From: Chloroflexota bacterium
GTDB taxonomy: Bacteria; Chloroflexota; Anaerolineae; UBA2200; JACIWT01
NCBI GenBank assembly: GCA_014360825.1
Contig: JACIWT010000003.1
Coordinates: forward strand, 62,001-126,000
Direction of reading: 5' to 3'
DNA length: 64,000 bases
Shown here: positions 56,576-64,000 of the stretch, in pieces
Layout: each line of letters begins with the position of its first letter
How positions within the stretch are numbered: the first letter of the stretch is position 1
The notes under the pieces: generated by a model
What the model saw: the letters and a program-made list of their open reading frames with translations, nothing else
Database searches by the model: none
Told to the model about the DNA's origin: nothing
Translations under genes and position numbers: made by a program

Positions 56576-57709
56576 TTGACATTCTATGCTCGTTTAGTGG
56601 GCTGGGGCAAATACCTGCCCAAAAAGGTTGTGACTAACGACGACTTGGCAAAGATTGTGGATACTAGTGACGAGTGGATCGTGTCTCATACGGGAATCCG
56701 TGAGCGCCGTGTGGTGGCCGACGATGAAACTACTGTGGATATGGCCTTTCATGCAAGTCAGGAGGCGCTCAAGGTTGCAGGATTGGCTGCAAAGGACTTG
56801 GATTTGATCATCCTGGCCACGTCTTCCCCAGATTATCAGGTACCAAGCGGAGCCAGCGTCCTACAGGGGCGGTTCGGAGCCAAGCGCGCTGCTGCCTTCG
56901 ACCTCCGTGCTGGGTGCAGTGGCTTCATCTACGGGCTGGCGACCGCTAGCCAGTTTATTGCTACTGGTACCTATCGTAATGCTCTGGTGGTGGGCGCGGA
57001 GATCATCTCCAAGTTTATGGATTGGACCGATCGGCGGACGTGTGTGCTATTCGGCGATGGCGCGGGTGCAGTAGTACTGCAGGCCAGTCGCGAGCCATGT
57101 GGGGTGTTGTCCTTTGATCTGGGCTCCGATGGCGAAAATTATGATGCGCTTTATATTCCCGCTGGCGGCAGCGCCCATCCGTTTGATCAAGAGGCGCTCG
57201 ATAAAAAACTGCACCGCATTCGCATGGATGGGAAACGCATCCTCCGCTTCGCCGCGAAGATCATTGGTCCAACGGCAAAAGCAGCGGTTGCGGGCAGCAG
57301 TCTCCATCCCGATGAGATTGATCTGCTCATACCTCAGCAATCCAGCGCTCGTTTTATAGAATATGCCAGCCGGCGACTCCATTTCCCCTTGGAAAAGATT
57401 TTTGTGAATGTCGACCACTATGCGAATACATCGGCAGCTTCGGTGCCCATTGCTTTATGCGAGGCCTTCGAGCAGGGGCGCATTCGAGAGGGCGACAATG
57501 TCCTGCTTATCAGTTTCGGTGCAGGGCTTACGTGGGCTTCGGCAGTAGTATCGACGGGTGTGTCGAGAGAGATGCCTATCGCTGTGGATTGGCCACTGGC
57601 CCGTTTTTTCGAGAATGTGCGCGAGGTCGTCGAGGTGGTGAGTAGCACAGCTGCATCTGCTCTTTCGGCCTTACTTCTGCCCTTCTTCACCCGCAACGAC
57701 CGAAGATAG
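56576..57709 (+). CDS. fabH: FabH-like beta-ketoacyl-ACP synthase III with altered active site
   Basis: A protein of 377 residues. It matches KAS III: LVGWGKYLPKKVVTNDDLA, DEWIVSHTGIRERR, the catalytic Cys114 (AGCSGF) and Asn284 (YANTSAAS). The His of the Cys-His-Asn triad (H244 in E. coli, in PHQAN) is Gln254 here (PQQSS); the spacing to Asn284 is exactly the normal 30 residues. About 45 extra residues with a hydrophobic stretch follow the usual FabH end. It may be a starter synthase with changed chemistry or a different acyl condensing enzyme. Start TTG 56576 after GGAGGTG. Confidence 0.82.
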   Translation: MTFYARLVGWGKYLPKKVVTNDDLAKIVDTSDEWIVSHTGIRERRVVADDETTVDMAFHASQEALKVAGLAAKDLDLIILATSSPDYQVPSGASVLQGRFGAKRAAAFDLRAGCSGFIYGLATASQFIATGTYRNALVVGAEIISKFMDWTDRRTCVLFGDGAGAVVLQASREPCGVLSFDLGSDGENYDALYIPAGGSAHPFDQEALDKKLHRIRMDGKRILRFAAKIIGPTAKAAVAGSSLHPDEIDLLIPQQSSARFIEYASRRLHFPLEKIFVNVDHYANTSAASVPIALCEAFEQGRIREGDNVLLISFGAGLTWASAVVSTGVSREMPIAVDWPLARFFENVREVVEVVSSTAASALSALLLPFFTRNDRR

Positions 57710-57725
57710 AACTTCCTAGGACATA

Positions 57726-57762
57726 GAAGCCGCCTGTGCAAGTGCAGGCGGCTTCTTTCTTT
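57726..57762. terminator. Terminator between convergent fabH-like and 472-residue genes
   Basis: GAAGCCGCCTG (57726-57736) pairs with CAGGCGGCTTC (57745-57755), an 11-bp stem followed by TTTCTTT on the plus strand. It may also act on the minus strand. Confidence 0.8.
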
Positions 57763-57798
57763 GCCGAATTGGGGAAATCACTTTGAATAATCAGAAAT

Positions 57799-59217
57799 CT
57801 AGGCTGCTACAGCCATGCAGCGTGGTTGTCCCAATGTCAGCGAGTGGCGAACGGGCTTCGTAGATTGGTGGGTCAGACTGGGGATGAATTGCACTAACGC
57901 GCGGTAAAAGTCCGGGATCCGACCAGCCTCGGCGAAATGCAGCCATTCTTCACCATCGATGACCCCCGCTATGAGGGTAGGGCTCCTTTCGCGATCAATG
58001 ATTCGCACCCTGAACAGAGAGGGATGCCAGCGGGAAGCGGGTGGCACGACGGCAGGTGGAAGACCCTGCCAGACTCCGCGTAGGACCTCGGCGAGCTGCC
58101 CAAATGGCCAGCGTCGTTCAATGTTGCCATCGAGCCGCCAGCGAAGCGATGGTTGCGAAGTGCCTTGGGGAGGGATCAATGTAGCGCAATAGTTGGCAGA
58201 TCGGGAGTCCCAGTGCACATCAAACCAAGCCTTACCTTCGTTAGCGCTCTTCAGTCTAGCCATAAATTCGTCCATTGTAGTCAGAGGGATCCACAGTACT
58301 GACCAGAACGGTCCTGCTTTTCCTGATATCAATTCCAAGACGGTGACGAAACCCGAATTCAGTTCTGCCAGGGAAATGTCGTCGAAAATCTCCCAACTAA
58401 CGAATGGGCGTGTAGTTCTGCCAAGCCAAGCAGGTAGGGACGCTGTCAGGGAACGACTATTGCTAAGTTGCTGTCGAGGGGCGGGCGATGCAAGGCGCAG
58501 GTTTGTTATAGTCCCCTGCTGAGCGCCTATGCCTTGCTTGAGTCGAGCAACCTCATAAGCTCGGATCAACTCTTGCATGTTCGTGCAGTTGCGAGGCACA
58601 TTGTCCGGAGACCACTCTGGGGGTAGCGTGATGTATAGGGGCTGCCCTCTGGGAGAGAACCCCAGACAGGGGCCATTTTGGTTGCTTCGGCAGGGGAATG
58701 GGAGATCAACGGGAAGACGAGGGAAAGGAAGATCCCTCAATTGGCAATCTGAGCAGTTAATCCCTGGGTAATAACGCCGCAGGATATTTGGCCACCATTG
58801 TAGCCAGTTCACAAGTTGAGTGGAAATGGGACTGCTCGCGTTACCCGTCAACAATGCTTCGAGCAATTGTTGTGCCCCGAGGGCATCTGATACTTCGAGC
58901 GAGCCTCTGCGGGCCGCCATACGGGCTATGATATTCCACGCCCTTGCCGCATCGGCTTCTAACATCTCTAACCAGACGATATTGAGCGTTGTTAGCGCCA
59001 GACGAGCATCAGGGGGTATAGCACGTGGGATCGGCCACCCCACAGTGATGGCGAGCATTTGACGCTCAATGGCGGCAAGTTGCGTATCGGAAATTCTCGC
59101 CGTGCCAGAGTGACGCAATGACCATAAAGCGGCGATTGCTTGATCAGGTAACCCACTTCGTCGCTGTCCTTGACAGCCAAGCCGGGCGGAAGGCCTTGTG
59201 CGTGTGGATGTAGGCAT
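57799..59217 (-). CDS. Uncharacterised 472-residue protein with Cys motif
   Basis: I do not recognise this family. The N-terminal third is helical. Around residues 150-190 lies a Cys set (NCSDCQLRDL, then FPCRSN and GPCLGF), C-x2-C-x18-C-x6-C, which could hold zinc or an iron-sulfur cluster. The C-terminal half is rich in Trp and beta-strand-like segments (PFVSWEIFDDISLAEL, FWSVLWIPLTTMDEFM, SLRWRLDGNIERRWPFGQL). No signal peptide or membrane helix. The start is ATG 59217 with GGAG 8 bases upstream. It has its own strong promoter and a leader of about 200 bases. Confidence 0.65.
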   Translation of the reverse strand: MPTSTRTRPSARLGCQGQRRSGLPDQAIAALWSLRHSGTARISDTQLAAIERQMLAITVGWPIPRAIPPDARLALTTLNIVWLEMLEADAARAWNIIARMAARRGSLEVSDALGAQQLLEALLTGNASSPISTQLVNWLQWWPNILRRYYPGINCSDCQLRDLPFPRLPVDLPFPCRSNQNGPCLGFSPRGQPLYITLPPEWSPDNVPRNCTNMQELIRAYEVARLKQGIGAQQGTITNLRLASPAPRQQLSNSRSLTASLPAWLGRTTRPFVSWEIFDDISLAELNSGFVTVLELISGKAGPFWSVLWIPLTTMDEFMARLKSANEGKAWFDVHWDSRSANYCATLIPPQGTSQPSLRWRLDGNIERRWPFGQLAEVLRGVWQGLPPAVVPPASRWHPSLFRVRIIDRERSPTLIAGVIDGEEWLHFAEAGRIPDFYRALVQFIPSLTHQSTKPVRHSLTLGQPRCMAVAA

Positions 59218-59423
59218 CGATGTTGCCTCCGTACGTTGGCGTGGGCGGAAATTTGTTTGCGGTTGGATTCGCTGTTGTTTGCTGCGTTTCGACGATAGTG
59301 TCTGTCAGCGTATGCGCGTCCGCTCAGTGCCTCAACCGCAGCAAGCGAATATGTTCTTCGATTCTCACAGGTAGGGAAGAGTTCCCCTTCTGATCTCCTT
59401 GACTCTCTTGTGGTTCAAATCCT
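59218..59423 (-). other. Leader region of the 472-residue protein gene
   Basis: About 200 bases lie between the predicted transcription start and the ATG. I see a short GGGAA-CTC-TTCCC hairpin in its first part but no known riboswitch signature and no convincing coding sequence. The whole gap between this gene and the PIG-L gene is 59218-59528. Confidence 0.4.
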
Positions 59424-59452
59424 ATTATAGCATAAAAAGGCTCATAAGTCAA
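59424..59452 (-). promoter_or_regulatory. Strong promoter for the 472-residue protein gene
   Basis: On the minus strand TTGACT (59447-59452), 17 bp, TATAAT (59424-59429), with TGC before the -10. Confidence 0.82.
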
Positions 59453-59528
59453 ATATAAGTATCTAATAGGGTGCTATTTGGTATCTACACTCTTTTCTGG
59501 TGGGTGCTGCACTGTCTTCTCCAGTTCG

Positions 59529-60230
59529 CTACTCCAATTCGATTCGCTTGAAAGCCTCGGCGTAGGCCATGCCATGCCCCTGAGCCGTTGCACTATTCCA
59601 GCCACGTATCATTTCCTCCACCCAGGCGCCTTCTCCGACCTGACTTTTATGTGCTTTCAGAGCAGCGATTTTCTGATCTATGAAATCGGTGATGTCTATC
59701 CAAGTATCCGGTTCCAGGGTACCGGACAAATACACCTCTTTCACCTTGTGCGGCTCCAATCCTTCGTCCAGCAATTCGGGGAAAACGAAGCGTGTTTCCG
59801 CTGACGGGAACACCGCGTCCAAGGCCGCATCAGCGGCAGCGCGGTGGTCAGGATGGTTCAGGTATGTGCTATTGTATATACGCACGCGGGGGTCACCGCA
59901 CACCACCAAATCTGGCTTGTAGCGGCGGATCTCGCGCGTGATGTCACGGCGTAGTTCCAGGGTGGCCTGTAATGTGCCATCAGCATAGCCCAGGAAAACC
60001 ACATCCTTGAGGCCCAGTATGCGTGCTGCTTCGCGCTGTTCTTGCTGACGGACCAGCGCCATCTGTTCCGGGCTCATTTGTGGGTTGTTGCTGCCTCGGC
60101 TGCCATCTGTGCAAATCACGTAAATGACGTCGTGCCCTTCAGCCACCCACCGGGCCACGGAACCCGCTACTGTAAACTCAGCATCATCTGGGTGAGCAAC
60201 GATGACCATGATCGTTTTCTTCGCTGACAC
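59529..60230 (-). CDS. PIG-L/LmbE family deacetylase
   Basis: A protein of 233 residues. The zinc-binding motif AHPDDAE (residues 12-18) and the second HPDH motif (NHPDHRAAADAA) mark the PIG-L family, which removes acetyl groups from N-acetylglucosamine conjugates such as mycothiol, bacillithiol or GPI precursors. The substrate here is unknown. It has no signal peptide, so it acts in the cytosol. Start GTG 60230-60228. Confidence 0.9.
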   Translation of the reverse strand: MSAKKTIMVIVAHPDDAEFTVAGSVARWVAEGHDVIYVICTDGSRGSNNPQMSPEQMALVRQQEQREAARILGLKDVVFLGYADGTLQATLELRRDITREIRRYKPDLVVCGDPRVRIYNSTYLNHPDHRAAADAALDAVFPSAETRFVFPELLDEGLEPHKVKEVYLSGTLEPDTWIDITDFIDQKIAALKAHKSQVGEGAWVEEMIRGWNSATAQGHGMAYAEAFKRIELE

Positions 60231-60544
60231 GTATCTTCACCCCTCAATCCATTCGATATGTTTCCATTGCGGCTCCTAGCCAAAATATCTCATGCGCTAG
60301 TGGGATCTTATTGCATATAGCCGTCCAACCCCCTTGGCGTAGCCTCATTACTGCGCGTGAAGGATAACGCGGCATCGCAACATCATGGAAGTGACCGTGT
60401 GCTGTGAAAACAGTCCGTGATCTGTAGCGAGGCACCCGTTGGGCGAGGTTCTCTGTGGAGGATGTTCTCGACCGGCAGGCTCTGCACGCTTTCTGTCGAA
60501 ATGGATCTCGATCCCGAGACCATCTATTACACGCTATCCGATGG
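60231..60544. other. Intergenic stretch without a recognised gene
   Basis: This 314-base gap between the PIG-L gene and an upstream lipoprotein gene holds an open minus-strand frame. Its product is Arg- and Cys-rich, resembles no family I know, and reads as a shadow or a decayed remnant. I see no tRNA, hairpin terminator or clear promoter in it. Confidence 0.4.
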
Positions 60545-61633
60545 CTACAGAATAGTAACCTGGTCCATTTTCCATAGGTTCTTATCGCCCTCAGGCACGC
60601 GGGTGAGATTCCAGCGTATTCTCGCCGGCGGGCTCTGTGTACCTGCCTCGCTGACAAAGATGGCGGTGAGTTCCACAGTGGCTGCAGTCGAATCCTCGCC
60701 TGGTGGGTAATACCGGATCTCTTTAACCAAGACGCGCTTGAGTTTGTCCGTTGGCCAAGGGGAGCCGTAATTCAGTGTTTTCTTCCCGAGTTGCTCCGCG
60801 GCCGCCTTGCTCAGGAGTTGTTTAGCGGAGTCCGGGGCGGATGGGAGCCAAAGGTAGAAGGATAGCACGATCTTCTCAGGATATGGTGATTCCATGACGT
60901 TGGCTGGTGGGCGACCTCCGGGGAACGTTAGATAAGCCTCGCTTGGGTCTACCAGTTGATTGGTCAGTGATTTGAAAAAGGTGTTGGTTTGGGGGTCTAA
61001 TTTGTAAGCCTTGACCACGATGAAGCCACTTCGTTCGTTTGGATCGGTAGTATAGACCTCGACCGTCTGGGTATCGGTGATGACGTTCACCCCAGCGTTG
61101 CCCTGGAAATAACCGATGCATTCATAGACAGGCGTGTCGGGGCTATCGAACGGCTGGCCCAGAGGTCCCCCAGGCTTATCATTGACTTTGATGATCGCCA
61201 GTTCAGTACCGCTGGAGACCATCAATTGGGGCCTATTTGCGTCCATCGGGGTCAAAATGCTTATTTTGCTGATCTGCGTTGGTATTTTCTCCGGATCTCC
61301 ATGATAATAGCCAAGCCGACCTTGCCCTGGCATCCGCAACTTGTAGGGGTATATGATAGGTGGATTGCCACGGTCAGAATCGTACACGAGCACACCGATG
61401 GGCCCGGTTCCATTGATATTTTCCATCAAATAGAGCACTACCCATTCGTCTTCGCCATCGAAATCTGCGTCGAAACGCCGCACGTCCACGACGTTGTCGC
61501 CTAACACCTCCGGGGCTCTGAAATCCACCCAGAGGGGTGTTTTGGTCTCCTCAGTTTTGCACGCGCCAAACAGCAGGCTGCCGATCGCAGTGATGAGCAG
61601 GACTGCGCGGTTGAAAGAGGCTCTTTGTACCAT
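60545..61633 (-). CDS. Lipoprotein of unknown function
   Basis: A protein of 362 residues with a signal ending LLFGAC (Cys25). After it comes VRRFDADFDGEDEWVVLYL, a calcium-loop-like DxDxDG segment as in FG-GAP or dockerin-like repeats. The C-terminal 100 residues (VEITAIF-like VELTAIFVSEAGTQSPPARIRWNL) resemble a small NTF2-like or beta domain. I cannot assign a family. AAGGAGGGGTGAG precedes the ATG. It lies 38 bp downstream of lon, so the two may be co-transcribed. Confidence 0.72.
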   Translation of the reverse strand: MVQRASFNRAVLLITAIGSLLFGACKTEETKTPLWVDFRAPEVLGDNVVDVRRFDADFDGEDEWVVLYLMENINGTGPIGVLVYDSDRGNPPIIYPYKLRMPGQGRLGYYHGDPEKIPTQISKISILTPMDANRPQLMVSSGTELAIIKVNDKPGGPLGQPFDSPDTPVYECIGYFQGNAGVNVITDTQTVEVYTTDPNERSGFIVVKAYKLDPQTNTFFKSLTNQLVDPSEAYLTFPGGRPPANVMESPYPEKIVLSFYLWLPSAPDSAKQLLSKAAAEQLGKKTLNYGSPWPTDKLKRVLVKEIRYYPPGEDSTAATVELTAIFVSEAGTQSPPARIRWNLTRVPEGDKNLWKMDQVTIL

Positions 61634-61671
61634 CTCACCCCTCCTTGTGATGACCAGAGCCGTGCGCTCCC

Positions 61672-64000
61672 CTATGCTTGGCTCGACGTCACCTTCTTGC
61701 GTGATGTTGCAGTTTCAGACACAAGAGCCACCGGTAACACCTCAGCCATATGCTCTACCAGAACGAAGTCCAGTTCCCGTTTGACTTTCTGGGGGATATC
61801 CACCAGGTCTTTCTCGTTCTTGCGTGGGATAAGCAACTTTTTCAGCCCGGCGCGGTAAGCCGCCAGAGCCTTTTCTCGTAAACCGCCGATGGGCAGCACG
61901 CGTCCGCGCAGCGTGATTTCACCAGTCATGCCCACTTCGCGGTGCACAGGTCGGCGCGTCAGGGCTGAAACCAGCGCAGTGGCCATGGTGATGCCTGCCG
62001 ATGGGCCATCCTTCGGTATTGCCCCCTCTGGTACGTGGATGTGGATGTCCACTTTGTCGAAATCCACATTTTCAATACCTAACGCTTTAGCATGTGAGCG
62101 GGCATAACTCAATGCCGCTTGAGCCGATTCCTGCATCACCTCGCCCAACTGCCCTGTCAGCAGGAGTTGCCCTTTGCCTGGCATGACACTGACCTCCACA
62201 GGCATGGTATCGCCGCCAGCCTCCGTCCACGCCAAAGTGGTGGCTACGCCAATTTCGTCGTCCTCTTCCGCCATGCCAAAGGTGAAACGTGGCGGCCCTA
62301 GGTACTTAATTAGGGAACGACCTGTGACGTGGGTGGGGGCGCGTTTGCCCTCTGCTATCCGTCGCGTTACTTTACGGCAGATGTTAGCGATCTCTCGCTC
62401 GAGGTTGCGCACTCCAGCCTCGTGTGTGTACTCGCGTATGATTTGCTTGATCGTCTCCTCGGGGAAATGAAGTGAGGAGAGCCCGTGTTCTTCGATCTGA
62501 CGCGGGATCAGAAATTGCTTCGCAATCTCTATTTTTTCCTCTTCAATATAACCGGGGAACTCGATCACTTCCATCCTATCCTGCAGAGCGGGTGGGACGG
62601 GATCGAGGATGTTGGCTGTAGTGATGAAGATAACTTTGGAAAGATCGTATGGTACTTCCAAATAATGGTCGGAGAAGGCGAAGTTCTGCTCTGGATCAAG
62701 CACCTCAAGCAGCGCCGCTGAGGGGTCTCCACGAAAGTCGATCCCCACCTTATCGATTTCATCGAGCATGAATAGCGGATTGATTGTTCCGGCCCGGCGC
62801 ATGGTCTGGATAATGCGCCCCGGCAGTGCCCCCACGTAGGTGCGGCGGTGTCCGCGTATCTCCGCCTCGTCGCGAATGCCACCTAGACTGACACGCACAA
62901 ACTTGCGTCCTAGCGCCTGAGCAATAGATTTGCCCAGCGATGTTTTACCCGTGCCAGGAGGTCCCACAAAGCAAAGGATGGGGCTGCGCATTTTATTCGC
63001 TGCCATTTTTCGGACAGCGATATACTCTAAGATGCGTTCCTTCGCTTTCGGCAAACCGTAATGATTTTCATCTAACACCTTGGCGGCGTGATTGATATCC
63101 AAATTGTCTTCGCTGGCTTCAGTCCAGGGCAATTCCAAGAGCCAGTCCAGATAAGTTCGAATCACTGCGATTTCCGGGGCCATAGGGGGCATGGCAGCCA
63201 GACGGGCCAATTCTGCCTCTGCTTTACTGCGCACCTCCGCTGGCCACGCTTTCTGCGCGATTCGCTCTCGCAATTCGTTTATTTCCTGCATCATAGGGTC
63301 GCTCTCGCCAAGTTCGCTTTGTATCACCCGCATCTGTTCGCGCAGGAAGAATTCGCGCTGGCTCTTGTCCACCTCCTGTTGTACTTGGGAATGGATACGG
63401 TTCTCCAATTCCAAAACGTCAAGTTCCTTGCCCAGCAGAATGCTCACTTTCTGCAGGCGTGTGTTGGCATTGAACGTTTCCAGTAGCTCCTGCCGCCTTT
63501 CCACACTTAGAGTGAGGGTATGGGCTACCAGATCGGCCAGCCAACTTGGGTCCTCGATATTCATCGCTAAAACATAGGCATCGTCAGGCAGACTGCGACT
63601 CAGGCGCACACATTTCTCAAACAAAGCCAGCACTGCTCGCATCAATGCCTCTGTGGCCAGGGTCTGTTCGATCGTCTCCTTCACGGGGGTTACATGGGCA
63701 GTGATATAGGGTGCACTCTGCACAAAGCCCTCTAACCGCACCCGCTGTCGGCCTTGCACAAAGACGCTCGTGGTCCCATCGGGCATGCGCCACATCCGCC
63801 CGATGACAGCCTCTGTTCCCACGGTGTACAAGTCGCTTTCGCTGGGGTCCTGGACTTCGGGATCCCGCTGAGCGAAGACGACGATGCGCTGGTCGTTCGC
63901 CATAGCCGCTTCGACAGCGCGGATGGAACGATCGCGTCCTACAAAAAGTGGGACCACCATGTGGGGGAACAACACTGTATCACGCACAGGAACCACTGGT
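61672..64000 (-). CDS. lon: ATP-dependent protease Lon (5' end beyond window)
   Basis: About 776 residues are visible; the frame stays open to base 64000, and the family normally has a few more residues before [19 protein letters not shown], so the true start lies outside. Domains: N-terminal LAN domain (about 1-195), AAA+ with Walker [14 protein letters not shown] and Walker [10 protein letters not shown], then the protease domain with the catalytic Ser in [15 protein letters not shown] and Lys in [16 protein letters not shown]. It degrades misfolded and regulatory proteins in the cytosol. Confidence 0.97.
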   Translation of the reverse strand, partial: PVVPVRDTVLFPHMVVPLFVGRDRSIRAVEAAMANDQRIVVFAQRDPEVQDPSESDLYTVGTEAVIGRMWRMPDGTTSVFVQGRQRVRLEGFVQSAPYITAHVTPVKETIEQTLATEALMRAVLALFEKCVRLSRSLPDDAYVLAMNIEDPSWLADLVAHTLTLSVERRQELLETFNANTRLQKVSILLGKELDVLELENRIHSQVQQEVDKSQREFFLREQMRVIQSELGESDPMMQEINELRERIAQKAWPAEVRSKAEAELARLAAMPPMAPEIAVIRTYLDWLLELPWTEASEDNLDINHAAKVLDENHYGLPKAKERILEYIAVRKMAANKMRSPILCFVGPPGTGKTSLGKSIAQALGRKFVRVSLGGIRDEAEIRGHRRTYVGALPGRIIQTMRRAGTINPLFMLDEIDKVGIDFRGDPSAALLEVLDPEQNFAFSDHYLEVPYDLSKVIFITTANILDPVPPALQDRMEVIEFPGYIEEEKIEIAKQFLIPRQIEEHGLSSLHFPEETIKQIIREYTHEAGVRNLEREIANICRKVTRRIAEGKRAPTHVTGRSLIKYLGPPRFTFGMAEEDDEIGVATTLAWTEAGGDTMPVEVSVMPGKGQLLLTGQLGEVMQESAQAALSYARSHAKALGIENVDFDKVDIHIHVPEGAIPKDGPSAGITMATALVSALTRRPVHREVGMTGEITLRGRVLPIGGLREKALAAYRAGLKKLLIPRKNEKDLVDIPQKVKRELDFVLVEHMAEVLPVALVSETATSRKKVTSSQA

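Noticed and set aside
59218-59350. Minus-strand frame reading PPTPTYGG before the 472-residue gene
   Set aside because: No start codon after an upstream stop, and it ends soon inside the next gene; chance similarity to a Pro/Thr stalk.
59412-59430. GGTTCAAATCC, which resembles a tRNA T-loop
   Set aside because: Flanking bases do not form the T stem and no acceptor, D or anticodon arms are present; it overlaps a good minus-strand promoter.
60244-60657. 137-codon minus-strand frame
   Set aside because: About a third overlaps the lipoprotein gene in another frame; the rest is Arg/Cys-rich with no family resemblance and no ribosome site.

Overview
The window looks like a chromosomal segment from a Chloroflexota bacterium, most likely class Anaerolineae or a near relative (inference, no 16S present). 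Pointers are the many envelope proteins with Pro/Thr-rich stalks joined to LysM domains, the lipoprotein style of the binding proteins, frequent GTG/TTG starts, a mid-50s G+C feel, and the gene repertoire (DUF3048 lipoprotein, MutL-like ATPase, GatCAB, mS38/bS22-type microprotein). Almost everything is housekeeping or conserved accessory sequence. I see no tRNA, rRNA, CRISPR array, transposase or prophage.

Layout. 1-506: start of mtnA (minus) behind a SAM-I riboswitch with its terminator, divergent from ssb. 507-4634: ssb, then a MoxR ATPase/DUF58/DUF4129 cluster with overlapping genes. 4716-6514: amidohydrolase, rph, and a 32-residue ribosomal microprotein on the other strand. 6668-9446: HD protein and two envelope proteins (LysM, DUF3048). 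9497-13764 (minus): solute-binding lipoprotein, inositol-monophosphatase-like enzyme and phosphodiesterase lipoprotein as one operon. 13924-21341: rarA, lipA, then HEAT protein, zinc-ribbon protein, MutL-like ATPase and an unknown partner, and a short stalk protein. 21350-28137: gatC, glycosyltransferase, gatA, sugar nucleotidyltransferase, small protein, alanine dehydrogenase, gatB. 28406-34970: gdhA, rlmD, rpsO, pnp, lepB, NTPase. 35103-37131: triple-LysM lipoprotein and ECF sigma factor 1 with a membrane partner. 37244-44941: a complete family-5 (oligopeptide/oligosaccharide type) ABC importer with two binding proteins. 45076-47376: GH36 alpha-galactosidase. 47373-54506 (minus): acyltransferase, mfd, pth, membrane-anchored protein, fabF. 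54654-57709: winged-helix regulator, ECF sigma factor 2 with partner, FabH-like synthase. 57799-64000 (minus): orphan 472-residue protein, PIG-L deacetylase, lipoprotein, lon (its N-terminus runs off the window).

How it fits together. Nucleic-acid upkeep (Ssb, RarA, Mfd), RNA processing and translation (RNase PH, PNPase, RlmD, S15, bS22-like, Pth, GatCAB) and lipid synthesis (FabF, FabH, PlsC-like) sit beside amino-nitrogen enzymes (alanine and glutamate dehydrogenases) and an importer for oligomeric nutrients. Promoters are easy to read: many match TTGACA-17-TATAAT, often with a TGG or TGn extension before the -10.

The items most worth a second look are the roughly 46-bp imperfect hairpin directly before pnp, a FabH homologue whose catalytic His is replaced by Gln, the orphan MutL-like ATPase with its uncharacterised partner, the tiny bS22-like gene, a palindrome overlapping the ECF sigma promoter, and the Cys-containing 472-residue orphan with its own strong promoter.
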